A DNA stretch of 43,304 nucleotides, taken from the IMG/VR virus record IMGVR_UViG_3300044684_000228, positions 1 through 43,304 of that record; one strand, given 5' to 3'. The notes under the pieces are model-generated. The model did not search any database, was not told the origin of the DNA, and saw only the letters and a program-made list of their open reading frames with translations. How positions within the stretch are numbered: the first letter of the stretch is position 1; each line of letters begins with the position of its first letter. This DNA comes from a virus. A program made the translations under genes and the position numbers. This document shows positions 1-8,800 of this stretch, in pieces.

Positions 1-77
1 ATAATTTTCCGTCGTATCGCCCGGCACAAGCCGGCGGGTAAGGTGGGTCAATAGCCCCCACCACCACGCCCTTCGGG
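1..77. other. Left host flank
   Basis: Short GC-rich sequence outside the prophage. One minus-strand frame is open throughout, but I do not recognise a product. It does not look like the other half of the transporter gene seen in the right flank. Confidence 0.5.
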
Positions 78-124
78 TGTAGCGGGACAAAAGCTTTTAG
101 AGTGCGGGACAAGACATTTTAGAG
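78..124. repeat. Phage attR: terminal tandem transposase sites
   Basis: The terminus TGT at 78-80 is followed by two tandem 21-bp elements on a 22-bp period, at 82-102 and 104-124. Each has GCGGGACAA at the left and TTTTAGAG at the right. In phage Mu the late end (attR) also carries abutting 22-bp MuA sites, R1 and R2, so this layout independently marks this side as attR. Assignment as MuA sites is by analogy. Confidence 0.85.
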
Positions 125-184
125 CAAAATGCATTTGAGCGAGGGAAGGCGGCTGCCTTGCTTCAAACACTCAGATCGCTTATC

Positions 185-235
185 TTCCGCGCGAGCGGAG
201 GACGGGGGTTCAAATCCCTCCTTGGGGACTTTCGG
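185..235 (+). other. tRNA-like 3' half (relic)
   Basis: A possible long variable arm (CTTCCGC, GCGA loop, GCGGAGG) is followed by a 5-bp stem around a T-loop-like TTCAAAT and a possible 3' acceptor strand CTTGGGGA. No matching 5' acceptor strand and no well-paired anticodon arm are found upstream, and there is no CCA. It may be a decayed Leu/Ser-type tRNA or coincidence. Confidence 0.25.
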
Positions 236-295
236 GTCCGTGACGAACACGGGTAGCCCACCGCACGCAGCTCGGCCAGAAGGAGCACCGCTTTG

Positions 296-325
296 CAAAG
301 GCCCCGGAGTGATCCGGGGCCTTTG
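296..325 (-). terminator. Late-operon terminator at the prophage end
   Basis: A perfect 13-bp stem, CAAAGGCCCCGGA at 296-308 and its complement at 313-325, closes a 4-nt loop. It lies 10 bp past the stop codon of the last late gene (Dam methylase) and can act in both directions because of its A- and T-rich stem ends. It would stop late transcription before attR and shield the phage from host readthrough. Confidence 0.8.
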
Positions 326-335
326 TCATTGGCAG

Positions 336-1139
336 CTATCGCAACCGGCTGATGATCAGCTCTCGCGCCGGCACAGAACCAGAGCCGATGCTATACTTCA
401 GGGACACGGGCTTCAGGTCGAACTCCGCGAACAGCTCTCGGACCTCGGGGCGGTCGTTTAGGGTCATGATAAACGACCCTTTGAGCCGTCCTAAGAGGCT
501 CTTAAGCTGCCCGAAATCCTCCCGTCCAAACATGCCGGCGCCATAATCGTTCTCGTTGCCCCAGTACGGCGGATCGAGGAAGAAGAGTGTCGCGGGTCTG
601 TCGTAGCGTTCGATGAACGTCTGATAGGGCAGGCGCTCGATCGTGACCGAGGCCAGACGCTCGTGCACGTCCTCCAGGATCGGCACCAACCTGGTGATGT
701 CGAGCCTTGCCGGCCGGTCGACTGACACCCCGAAGCTTCGGCCGTTGACCTTTCCCCCAAACGCGGTGCGCTGGAGATAAAGGAAGCGGGCAGCGCGCTC
801 CAGGTCGGTCAGCGTGCTCGGATCGGTGGCCAGCAGGCGCTCGAAATCTGACCGCGTGGTGAGCTGGAAACGAAGCATGTCCAAGAACGCCACATAGTGG
901 CGCTGAAGGATACGGTAAAAGGTCGCGATATCCTGCGACCAGTCGTTGATGATCTCGGCCTTGGGCCGGGATGTGCGCTTCAAAAAGATGCCACCCATTC
1001 CAACGAAAGGTTCGGCATAGGTGAGGTGATCGTGCCCGTCAATCAGCGGCACAAGGCGTTTGAAGAGCGCCTTTTTGCCGCCGATGTAAGGGGCAACGGG
1101 TGACACAGGTGCCACCCGCGCTTTGTATGTGGACTCCAC
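336..1139 (-). CDS. DNA adenine methylase (Dam family)
   Basis: SAM-dependent N6-adenine methyltransferase of the D12/Dam class, 267 aa, full length. Visible motifs in class order are PYIGGKKAL (residues 17-25), the SAM-binding AEPFVGMGG (42-50), an IINDW block (63-67) and the catalytic DPPYW (189-193). It is the last late gene before attR, the position held by the DNA-modification gene mom in Mu. By analogy it could modify phage DNA late in infection to evade host restriction. The target sequence cannot be read from the gene; GATC is typical of close Dam relatives but is not shown here. Confidence 0.9.
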   Translation of the reverse strand: MESTYKARVAPVSPVAPYIGGKKALFKRLVPLIDGHDHLTYAEPFVGMGGIFLKRTSRPKAEIINDWSQDIATFYRILQRHYVAFLDMLRFQLTTRSDFERLLATDPSTLTDLERAARFLYLQRTAFGGKVNGRSFGVSVDRPARLDITRLVPILEDVHERLASVTIERLPYQTFIERYDRPATLFFLDPPYWGNENDYGAGMFGREDFGQLKSLLGRLKGSFIMTLNDRPEVRELFAEFDLKPVSLKYSIGSGSVPARELIISRLR

Positions 1140-1286
1140 AGTAGATTCACTCTTTCAATGATCTCGCCACCGCGCGTGGCGAGGGGGCTTTAGGCGGATC
1201 ATGACCGCCAAGGGTGCAGGCTTTCGGCCCTGCGGGTTCGGGCATTGCAGTGCCCCAACCTCCCCTCCCTTCGGAGGGAAGGCATC
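1140..1286. other. Intergenic region with hairpins between tail fibre and dam
   Basis: An 8-bp stem, CTCGCCAC/GTGGCGAG (1163-1170 and 1176-1183), and a second hairpin CCCTCC-CTTC-GGAGGG near 1264-1280 lie here. Neither has a T-tract on the minus strand, so I do not call them intrinsic terminators. They may modulate or process the message between the tail-fibre and methylase genes. No Mor-type palindrome is present. Confidence 0.4.
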
Positions 1287-1964
1287 TCAAAAGCCGACGG
1301 CCCACCAGGGGATATCGATCGTCGGGTTATTGTTGACCTGCTGGTTGCCCAGCGTGCATTGCGTCTTCGTCGGTATTCCGACCAACTGCGCGAAGGCGTC
1401 CGAGCCGCTGTTCCAGGCCGAAATGCGTGAACCGGGATAGACGCCCCAGCAGGCGTTCGGGAACGGCACGGGAAAATTGAGGACGCTTGTGGCGTCGGGC
1501 CCGACCGTGCTGACGACGCCGCCCTGGACGATGACGTCGACCACGGCGCCGGCGATATTGACCGGAATGGTGACCGACCAGTTGCCGCCCCATGCGCCGC
1601 CACCGGAGACACCCGTCAGGCCGAGGTTGCCGAGCGCCGTCGGCAGGCTGGCGAGGTCGCCAAGGTTCGACGCCTTGGCCAGGCTCGCCGCCTCGGCATT
1701 AGCCTGCGCCGTCGAGGCGTAGCCGGCCGCCGTAGTTTCGGCGGCATTTTGCGCTTCCGAGATCAGGTAGTTGATGCCATCCAGGACCTGGTTCTGATCG
1801 GCGCCGGTCTGATCGAGCGCAACGCCGGGCTTGGCCAGCGCGACATTGCACAATTCGCCCTGCACCACGTTCGGCCATTTGGCGCCGAGCCGCGTCGCCT
1901 GTTGGCCTGGCGCCGGCAGAACGAATTCGCCACCGACATTTCCGGGTTCATCTACCTTAAGCAT
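1287..1964 (-). CDS. Tail fibre protein with gp53-like C-terminus
   Basis: A 225-aa virion protein. The start at 1964 is chosen because AGGAACGACC precedes it. The N-terminus is probably the baseplate-attachment part, the middle (about 75-125) is an Ala-rich predicted helix, and the C-terminus contains FPVPFPNACWG and ends in WWAVGF, the pattern of gp53-like tail-fibre tips. It follows the gp48-like baseplate gene, where Mu carries its fibre gene S, so it is probably the receptor-binding fibre. It is short for a complete fibre, and no chaperone (U-like) gene follows. Which receptor it binds cannot be told. Confidence 0.75.
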   Translation of the reverse strand: MLKVDEPGNVGGEFVLPAPGQQATRLGAKWPNVVQGELCNVALAKPGVALDQTGADQNQVLDGINYLISEAQNAAETTAAGYASTAQANAEAASLAKASNLGDLASLPTALGNLGLTGVSGGGAWGGNWSVTIPVNIAGAVVDVIVQGGVVSTVGPDATSVLNFPVPFPNACWGVYPGSRISAWNSGSDAFAQLVGIPTKTQCTLGNQQVNNNPTIDIPWWAVGF

Positions 1965-1972
1965 GGTCGTTC

Positions 1973-2503
1973 CTAAGCAAAAAAGACGGTGGTGTGCGCG
2001 GGCTTGTCGCGGGTGATGACGCACTGCAGGTTCAGGCCCGTGCCGGCGTCGGCCAGGACATTGACGCGCCAATAGAAGGCCCAGCTGTCGTCATAGAGCG
2101 GCTGGTCGACCGTAGAGGCGGTGGTGAAGGCCTGAAACTCGTCGATCGAGATGGTGTAACCGAGCTTGGCTGCCTGCGCCGTGAAGTAGGGAATGGACTG
2201 ACCGCCGACCGCCGTCTGCTTTTGCCAGACGGCCGCCTGACGGGCGTCGGTGGTCGAGGCGATGACGTTGCAGCTGTCGGGAAGCCCGAACTCGGCTTCC
2301 CATTCGGGAAGTGCCTCGACGGCCATGCGCGGGCGCGCCTCCGTCATCAGCTGCTGGACGCGGTCACCTATGCGCGAAAAGGTGAGGGCCACGCCCGCGA
2401 ACAGCTTGCCGATGGTGCTGCCGGCCTCGCGGGCACGCGTCCAGGCATCGCCCCTGGGGAGGAGTTGCAGGGCCTGATGGGTATAGTCGTCGCTTGTCGC
2501 CAT
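1973..2503 (-). CDS. Baseplate protein, Mu gp48-like (DUF2313)
   Basis: A 176-aa protein of the DUF2313 family, which links baseplate and tail fibres in Mu-like phages. The N-terminal HQALQLLPRGDAW and the central MTEARPRMAVEALPEWEAEFG segment are typical of the family. It starts one base after the stop of the gp47-like gene and is followed by the tail fibre, the order seen in Mu. Function is by family; the sequence shows no catalytic motif. Confidence 0.85.
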   Translation of the reverse strand: MATSDDYTHQALQLLPRGDAWTRAREAGSTIGKLFAGVALTFSRIGDRVQQLMTEARPRMAVEALPEWEAEFGLPDSCNVIASTTDARQAAVWQKQTAVGGQSIPYFTAQAAKLGYTISIDEFQAFTTASTVDQPLYDDSWAFYWRVNVLADAGTGLNLQCVITRDKPAHTTVFFA

Positions 2504-2504
2504 G

Positions 2505-3572
2505 CTACCAGCCTGTCACCCCGCCAAAAGTCGGAAGGTAGCCGGCCGCGGTGACTACATCGGCGGCCGGCGCCGTCAGCGCATAGTCGTCGATGCCGGC
2601 GGTCTCGCCGATCGCGTCACGCATATGGCTCAAAAGGATTGCCCCCCCTTCGGCCGTGCCCTCGCGGACGATCAGGTCGGCGAGCGATCCTTCCACGGCC
2701 GTCCTGAGCAGCGCATTGTCGGGTGAGATCGTCAGCGTGAAGTCGATCGGGCTGGCGATCGGCGCAAACGGCACGACACGCGCAGTCACCGGCCGAAGCG
2801 GTGCGATATAGGTGCTCATGGCCGTAAGATCATCGCTGGTCGGGATGATATTGGTGCGGCGGTCGAAGACGAAGCCCAGGCCGACACTGCCGACGCCGTC
2901 CCAGCCGGGAATAACCCATGAACGAGTGATCCCGCTTATCGCGGCCGACACCCATTGCTCATAGTCGGACTGAGATCCCCCTTGCGGCGGGTTGCGCTTC
3001 CTCTGCTTCACCCGGGCGCGCAGGCTGTCGATCGTCTCCTGGTCGACCCCGCCGGCCACGCCGCCTGCGGCGACCGTCGCCGAGCTGCTGACGCCCGCGA
3101 CCGGCGAGACGAAGGTCAGGATGGTCCCCGCGGCGAGGTTGCTCGCGACACCGCCCTGGGAGGCCGCCACGGCGACCACGGCCACGCCGCCGGCAATCGT
3201 CGCATCGGCCGTTGTGGTGTACTGCAAGATATTGCCGGCGGCGTCCTGGTACTGCAGCGCCGCGCCGGAGAGCACCGTGTTGCCGTCGGCGCCCGTGAGA
3301 TCGATATTGCCGCCGGCGAAGCTGGCCGGCGTCAGGGACAGGCCGTAATCCGCCGCCTGCTCCAGGACATGGGCGTCATCGGCCGAGTCGATGAACAGGT
3401 TCTTCCAGTTGGCGATGATGAAGCCATAAAGCGCGAACGCCAGCCCGCAGAGCACCCGCACGATGACACTCAACATCGAGCGGCGCAGCCGGCTGTCGGC
3501 GCCGGTCAGCTTGCCGTCGATATCGCTCTCGGCGGCGGCGATCAGGCTGGAAAGTGTGGGTCGGCTAACCAT
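2505..3572 (-). CDS. Baseplate J-like protein, Mu gp47-like
   Basis: A 355-aa baseplate wedge protein of the gpJ/gp47 family. It has the N-terminal SRPTLSSLIAAAESDI segment, a central beta-rich part with repeated small-residue stretches (about 100-180), and the QRKRNPPQGGSQSDYEQWV block near 190-210 typical of the family. It overlaps the gp46-like gene by 8 nt and is coupled to gp48. It should form the ring that contracts with the sheath and carries the fibres. Confidence 0.9.
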   Translation of the reverse strand: MVSRPTLSSLIAAAESDIDGKLTGADSRLRRSMLSVIVRVLCGLAFALYGFIIANWKNLFIDSADDAHVLEQAADYGLSLTPASFAGGNIDLTGADGNTVLSGAALQYQDAAGNILQYTTTADATIAGGVAVVAVAASQGGVASNLAAGTILTFVSPVAGVSSSATVAAGGVAGGVDQETIDSLRARVKQRKRNPPQGGSQSDYEQWVSAAISGITRSWVIPGWDGVGSVGLGFVFDRRTNIIPTSDDLTAMSTYIAPLRPVTARVVPFAPIASPIDFTLTISPDNALLRTAVEGSLADLIVREGTAEGGAILLSHMRDAIGETAGIDDYALTAPAADVVTAAGYLPTFGGVTGW

Positions 3573-4017
3573 TGAGCCCCTGCCATACGTAGCTGAATTC
3601 GGAGTTGTTGCCGCCGGGCTTTGTGATGACCGCGGTCAGAAGGATGCCGGCCGTCGACTGGGCCCCGGCCGAGACGTCGACCGCCGCCGCAACACCGTCG
3701 GCGATCATCCACTGCAGGCCCTCACGGGCATAGTCGGCCGCCAGCCGAATGACCTCCGCCGTGCGCTTGCTGCGCTTTAGCAGCCAGAGGCGCGACCCGA
3801 TGCGGTCGCCGTCGACTCGAGCATTGTAATCACCCCACCATCCGCGGCCGTCGTTCGTGCCGTCCGGGATGACGTCGCCGGGCTTCGCCGGCGCGTCGGT
3901 GAACCAGCTCATATAGATGGCGGTGGCGAGGCCGGTTTCCGATTTCAGGTCCGCACCGTCCAGGGCGGCATCGAAGTCCATGGTATCGGGGTCGAAGATC
4001 AGGGCGATATCGGTCAT
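3565..4017 (-). CDS. Baseplate protein, Mu gp46-like
   Basis: A 150-aa protein of the Mu gp46 (GpW/gp25-like) baseplate family, with DIALIFDPDTMDFD at the start and the conserved RGWWGDYN and GSRLWLLKRSK segments (about 57-83). It lies between the spike and the J-like genes, exactly as in Mu. The start forms an ATGA overlap with the spike gene. Confidence 0.85.
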   Translation of the reverse strand: MTDIALIFDPDTMDFDAALDGADLKSETGLATAIYMSWFTDAPAKPGDVIPDGTNDGRGWWGDYNARVDGDRIGSRLWLLKRSKRTAEVIRLAADYAREGLQWMIADGVAAAVDVSAGAQSTAGILLTAVITKPGGNNSEFSYVWQGLNG

Positions 4018-4568
4018 TTCGCCTTCACCGTCGTCGCTGGACTGTCATCCGAAAGCTTGACCTGTTTCACGGCGCCATTGCCGAGGGTCGAATTGCCTTT
4101 GACCTGCAGATCGCCCTGGAGCGTGGCCGTGTCCGTCACGGTCAACTTGCCGGTAATCGTGGTGTCGGCCGTGATCGCCAGCGACGCGGCCTGCAAGGTG
4201 ACCGGTAGGGAGGTAGCGATCGAAATGCCATCCCGGCCGAGGTGAACGACCTGGCCCTGGTCATCGGCCAGGGCGACATCGCCATTGGCCAGGTTCTTCA
4301 GCCGGTACCGGCGATCGTGGGTGGCGATGACCACGCCATGGCTGCGCACGCCGCCCAGGCAGGCGACGACCGCCTCGGCGCCGGGCTTCGGGCGGGAATG
4401 GAAACCATAGAGGCCGAAGCTCTCCATGCCGTCCAAGGTCTCGTCCGCCAACGCGTTAGCCTGCACCGTCTGGAAGCTGCCGGCATCATTGGTCAGGGCC
4501 ACGACGGCCCGGCTTATCAGAAGCCGAAACTGCCGTTTCATCGGGTCTAAAAGACGTTTAAGGCTCAT
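4014..4568 (-). CDS. Baseplate spike protein, Mu gp45 (V)-like
   Basis: A 184-aa central spike protein. The start at 4568 forms an ATGA overlap with the upstream hub gene; a longer in-frame extension would run back into that gene and is rejected. An OB-fold-like N-terminal half (RPKPGAEAVVACLGG) precedes a beta-helical half with repeated short strands (about 120-165), as in Mu gpV. It should pierce the outer membrane when the tail contracts. Confidence 0.88.
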   Translation of the reverse strand: MSLKRLLDPMKRQFRLLISRAVVALTNDAGSFQTVQANALADETLDGMESFGLYGFHSRPKPGAEAVVACLGGVRSHGVVIATHDRRYRLKNLANGDVALADDQGQVVHLGRDGISIATSLPVTLQAASLAITADTTITGKLTVTDTATLQGDLQVKGNSTLGNGAVKQVKLSDDSPATTVKAK

Positions 4569-5689
4569 TTTGCCGCAAACCCCTTTTCGATGATCGTACC
4601 GGGCTGAAGGCCGGACATAAGGTCGCCGCTGCCCTTGGATTTCGAGGTTTGCGGTCCGGGATCTTCTTCGTCGAGCGGCTCGATGGTGAAGGCTTCCTTC
4701 CTTACGAGGCTCAAGCGGCTGTATTTGCCTTTCGAGCCGTCGACAACGAACTCGACCTCCGAGATCATCAGCGTCATGTCGACCTCGTCGGACGGCGCAT
4801 GCACCGGGATCAAGGTGCCGGTTTCCCACAGCTTGCCCTCGTCGTCGCGCCAGCCGCGGACCTCGATCGTGATGTTCTGCGACTTGGCGGACCGGGTGGT
4901 CGCCTCCCACCTGGCCCGCGTCTTCAGGCTGGCCGGCGTGCCCTGTTCGTCGGCGATGATGACGGTCGGCCGATAGCGGGTGACGCCGATATCCTTGGCA
5001 CTTCCGCTCGGCGCGGCGGCGTCATCCGGCGTGTTGTCATCTCCGCCCTGGGCCTGGCCCTTGGCCACATAAACGCTGAACAGATCCTTGGCATCGTCCT
5101 TGACGTCGATGTCCTGTATATTGCGGCCTTCCTCCAGCGACCCCTTGACCAGGCGCAGCGACGGCGTGAACAACAGGACGTCGCCGGCGTTGTCGGTGCC
5201 GACAATGACGCCGCGCATGCGGCAGGCGCGGGTGATGGCGGCGAAGACCTCTTCGCCCGGCTCGGCCGCGAATATCTTGAAAGCCGTCCCGGTCGACGTC
5301 TGGACTTTCAGCTTCAGGCCGAACGGCTTGATCAAATCGGCGGCGATGCGCTCCAGCTTTTGGCCCTTCCAGGTGGTCGGCGTGCTGGCGATCGAACAGT
5401 CGATCAGGTCGCAGGTGATATCGCGTCCAGACACCGTGATCGTGTGGGTCTTCGCATCGCGCTTGCGATTGCGCTCCTCGATCCAACCGGTGATGAGCCG
5501 CTCCTGGCCGATCCACACCTCGCAGCGCGCGCCGATCCGGACGGACTGGCGGCTCAGCTGCCCCGGCCAGCGTTCGGTAATGGTAAGGCGGAAGGTGCTG
5601 GCCAGCGCCGCCAGTACCTGACGCACCGACACGGCCTCCCAGCCGCCATAGACCGTCCCCTCGATCTTCAGGACGATTTCGTCAGCCAT
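4565..5689 (-). CDS. Baseplate hub protein, Mu gp44 (P)-like
   Basis: A 374-aa hub protein of the gpP/gp27-like family. The segments GQERLITGWIEERN and SGRDITCDLIDCS (about 61-100) are characteristic of Mu gp44. It should form the trimeric hub on which the spike sits. It overlaps gp43 by 8 nt and the spike gene by 4 nt. Confidence 0.88.
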   Translation of the reverse strand: MADEIVLKIEGTVYGGWEAVSVRQVLAALASTFRLTITERWPGQLSRQSVRIGARCEVWIGQERLITGWIEERNRKRDAKTHTITVSGRDITCDLIDCSIASTPTTWKGQKLERIAADLIKPFGLKLKVQTSTGTAFKIFAAEPGEEVFAAITRACRMRGVIVGTDNAGDVLLFTPSLRLVKGSLEEGRNIQDIDVKDDAKDLFSVYVAKGQAQGGDDNTPDDAAAPSGSAKDIGVTRYRPTVIIADEQGTPASLKTRARWEATTRSAKSQNITIEVRGWRDDEGKLWETGTLIPVHAPSDEVDMTLMISEVEFVVDGSKGKYSRLSLVRKEAFTIEPLDEEDPGPQTSKSKGSGDLMSGLQPGTIIEKGFAAK

Positions 5690-6911
5690 CGGTCAGCACC
5701 TCCAGCGCGTGGCCGCCCGGCACGAAGCCCGGATGGACGATGCCGTTGCGGGCGACGATATCGGCGTAATTGTCTTCCAGGCTGTCGATCTCGGCGAACA
5801 GGCGCGCGGCCAGAAGGAGGGCCGGAATCGTTCCGGCCGGCGTGAAGCTATAGAGGTGCTGCAGCGAGCCACCGCGCGCCGTGACATCGGCGACCATGGC
5901 CTGGCGGGCGGCCTCTATCGCCGCGAAGGCATCGTCCTGGAACGCATCGGCCGCCGCGATCGCCAAGGTGTCCATCGCCTCGTCCAGGGCATCACGGGCC
6001 GACACCGCGTCCTCGTAGCTGCTGAAGGACGTATTGGCGACGGCCCTCACCGAGGCGGCGGCGGCGCCACGTTGAACGAAGGCGACCATGGCCGCCTGAT
6101 TGGCGGCTTGCTGGACGCGCGCCGGCGTCGAACCGTCGACCGGCAACAGGTCGACGCCGAAGGACATCAGAGGAGAAAGCACGCCGATCAGCGCCTGAGG
6201 CGTGGCCGCGATCTGAGAAAGCCCCTGGATCAGGCTGCTTAGCTTCGCGCCGAGGGTCACGGGCGACTCGGCCAGGCCGAGCAGGTCGCCCTTGATGGCC
6301 AGAGCCTGAGATACGAAGCTGTCGAGCGGCTGGCCGTAGCCTGTCAGCTGGGCGGCCGCGCTGGAAATAGTCTGCTGGGCCTTGCCGATCATATCTTCCG
6401 CGGCCGTCGCCACGAAGGACGGCTGCCCGGTGATCGACAGGTTGGCGCCGAGATCGGTCTGGTTCTGGACGTCCAGGACGTCGGCGGCATCGAGCGCGAC
6501 AAAGTTGGTGTCGACCGCTCTCGCTGGCTGCGTCTTGGCTTGGGCAATCTCGGTGAACTCAAGCCGGAACCGGCACCATCCACCCTCCTCGGCATGGTGG
6601 GTCACCGTACACGGGCCGGGCAGCACGTACTTCTGACCGAAATAGGGATGGATCAGGAAGCCCGCCGTGGCCTGGTCCTCGATCACCGACATCAGCGCAT
6701 CGCGACGCGCCATGAAGTCGTCGCCGGGCTTAACTACGGCTTCGAAGGTGTATTTGCGGGCCTTTTTGCCGAGATCCTCGCCGTCGGCGTCATCACGGAA
6801 GGGGTATTCGTGGGTGAGGTTGCGGCGGCCGAACGGCAGTTCGTCCGTCAGCACCTCGAAGGGCACGGCTTTGTAGGAGGCCGGCCGCAGATTGTCGCGC
6901 CAACTGGCCAT
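5682..6911 (-). CDS. DNA circularisation/tail hub-associated protein, Mu gp43 (N)-like
   Basis: A 409-aa protein with the WRDNLRPASYKAVPFEV start and an FGRRNLTHEYPFRDD block, typical of the DNA_circ_N family (Mu gpN). In Mu it is a tail component near the hub, not an enzyme, despite the family name. The start at 6911 makes a TGATG overlap with the tape-measure stop; a longer in-frame extension would run back into the tape-measure gene. The C-terminal half is Ala-rich and predicted helical. Confidence 0.88.
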   Translation of the reverse strand: MASWRDNLRPASYKAVPFEVLTDELPFGRRNLTHEYPFRDDADGEDLGKKARKYTFEAVVKPGDDFMARRDALMSVIEDQATAGFLIHPYFGQKYVLPGPCTVTHHAEEGGWCRFRLEFTEIAQAKTQPARAVDTNFVALDAADVLDVQNQTDLGANLSITGQPSFVATAAEDMIGKAQQTISSAAAQLTGYGQPLDSFVSQALAIKGDLLGLAESPVTLGAKLSSLIQGLSQIAATPQALIGVLSPLMSFGVDLLPVDGSTPARVQQAANQAAMVAFVQRGAAAASVRAVANTSFSSYEDAVSARDALDEAMDTLAIAAADAFQDDAFAAIEAARQAMVADVTARGGSLQHLYSFTPAGTIPALLLAARLFAEIDSLEDNYADIVARNGIVHPGFVPGGHALEVLTDG

Positions 6912-8800
6912 CAATGCGCACCCTGAAAGCCGTTGAGCGCCTGATGGACGGCCGTCTCGACCCCGTCCGAAGCTGTGACGCTTTTGACCGTCCCTGGCCC
7001 ATGCACGACGATATCGGCGCGCAGATGGTTCTTGCCCGTCGCGGCGCCCGGGGGTGTGGTGGCCGATCCCGTCCCATTGAACAGGCTCGACCAGGGGCCG
7101 GCCTGCGAGGGCTTCATATTCGGCCCGTTGTGCAGCGGCATCCACATGCTGCTTCCAGGCAGAACGGTGTCCATCGCCGCCGTGCTGGCGGCGTACGAGA
7201 TTGCGTCACGCAGTGGCTTCGGGATGGAATTCCACATCCTGTTGATCGCCGCGCCGACGTCGTCGAAAACCTTCACCACCTCGTTCCAATGGGTGACGAT
7301 CTGGTAAGCGCCCAGCATGAGCTGGTGTATCCAGTCCGGCACGAAGGGGCTTGTCGTCAGGAAGTCGAGGAAACCGGCGAACCACTTCTTGACGGTGTCC
7401 CAGTGCGTGACGACCAGGAAGGCCGCCGCCGCCAGCGCCGCGACAGCGAGGATGATCAACCCGATCGGGCCCATCGCCACGTCAAGGCCGAGGAAGGCGG
7501 CGCCGGCGGCGATGACGGCCGGCACAACGCCTTCAGCTGCAGCCATGACCTCGGCGATCGCGGTTCCCACTTCGTATAGCATCACGCCGATACGGAGCGT
7601 CTTGAAGAACAGCCACCCCGCGATGAACCCTTCGATCACATTGGTGAAACCGCCCAGCTTGTCGACCAGCGCCGTGACACCACTGACCAACTCGGCGAAG
7701 TCGGAGATCAGCTTGATCCAGTCGATTTTCGTGACTAACTCGCGAATTGCGAAATAGATCTTCACGGCGCCAGCGGCGATCTTATCGGCCCACTTCTGCA
7801 AGATGGCGTCATGAGCTGGATTGCCGAGCCAGTCGGAAAGCTTAGCCAGGTCATCTTTTAGGGCGTTCCAAACGCCGGAATTAGCGACCATTGTCGCGAA
7901 GCGCCACCATGCACTGGTGAGATTGGACATGAGACCGTCCCATGTCCTGGCATAGAGGGCCATGCCGCCTGCAGAGGTGCTTTCGAAAGCCTTCACCACC
8001 AAAGCCGCGACCGCATCGCTGCCTTTTTGAGCAAAGCCCGCGTGCCATTGTCCGGTTTTGGGGTCGACCCAGGACAGCCGCACCTGGTTCTTGTCCTCTT
8101 TGGCATGGATGCCGAAAAGTTTTAACTCCCTATACATGCCATTCACCGCGTCGACCATGGCGAGGGAACCTTGCCACAGCTTTTTGCCGTGTGCCCCCGA
8201 CGCATCCGCGACGGCCTGAAGAGCGCCTTGTTCCGGTTTAAGGCCGTACGACTGCAACTGCGTATAGGTATCAGCGACCTGTTCGTAGTCGTAAGGCGCC
8301 TTACGCTCGAACATGCTGATCCATTTCATCGCACGGTCGGCGCCGGCGGCGCTGCCTGTCGTGGTGGTCAATGCGGCGCGAAAACGATCCTGTGTGGCAT
8401 TGATGTGGATGAAGTCGCGGCCCAGCTCATAGGCGCCGAAAGCGCCCAGAAAGCCGAGCCCCATGCCGAACAAGCCACCACGGCCACCCTGCTTCCGCAT
8501 GCGGTCTGCAGTGAACCCGTATTTTTCCAGCACCTTCTGGGCGGCGGAAATTCGTTGCGACATCGTCGTGACCGCCGGCGTCACCTTATCGGCCGCCTTT
8601 TCGATGAACTGGAACGATAAGGCGGTGTTGCGCGCCGTGCGGCTGACGGTATCAAAGCTCTTCGATGCGCCCGCGCCGGCCTTGTCCGCCGCGTCGAAGG
8701 CTTTCGACGTGCCTTTGAGGACGTTGTCGATGCCTTTCAGCGGCGCCGTGATCTTGTCGATCAGGGAAAAGACGGCTTTGAGGTTAAACTGGGCGCTCAT
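6911..8800 (-). CDS. Tail tape-measure protein
   Basis: A 629-aa protein that should set tail length and pass into the host envelope. It has an N-terminal helical/coiled region, a conserved central part (GFLGAFGAYELGRDFIHINA, about 118-137) and two or three hydrophobic segments between about 380 and 470 (for example GLIILAVAALAAAAFLVV), as in tape-measure proteins. It follows the frameshifted chaperone gene, with which it overlaps by 17 nt. At 1,890 nt it is short, suggesting a fairly short contractile tail. Confidence 0.9.
   Translation of the reverse strand: MSAQFNLKAVFSLIDKITAPLKGIDNVLKGTSKAFDAADKAGAGASKSFDTVSRTARNTALSFQFIEKAADKVTPAVTTMSQRISAAQKVLEKYGFTADRMRKQGGRGGLFGMGLGFLGAFGAYELGRDFIHINATQDRFRAALTTTTGSAAGADRAMKWISMFERKAPYDYEQVADTYTQLQSYGLKPEQGALQAVADASGAHGKKLWQGSLAMVDAVNGMYRELKLFGIHAKEDKNQVRLSWVDPKTGQWHAGFAQKGSDAVAALVVKAFESTSAGGMALYARTWDGLMSNLTSAWWRFATMVANSGVWNALKDDLAKLSDWLGNPAHDAILQKWADKIAAGAVKIYFAIRELVTKIDWIKLISDFAELVSGVTALVDKLGGFTNVIEGFIAGWLFFKTLRIGVMLYEVGTAIAEVMAAAEGVVPAVIAAGAAFLGLDVAMGPIGLIILAVAALAAAAFLVVTHWDTVKKWFAGFLDFLTTSPFVPDWIHQLMLGAYQIVTHWNEVVKVFDDVGAAINRMWNSIPKPLRDAISYAASTAAMDTVLPGSSMWMPLHNGPNMKPSQAGPWSSLFNGTGSATTPPGAATGKNHLRADIVVHGPGTVKSVTASDGVETAVHQALNGFQGAH

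Noticed and set aside
2019-2030. CAGGTTCAGG-like sequence resembling a late palindrome half
   Set aside because: It is inside the gp48-like coding region, lacks the second half-site and has no -10 box at the right distance.
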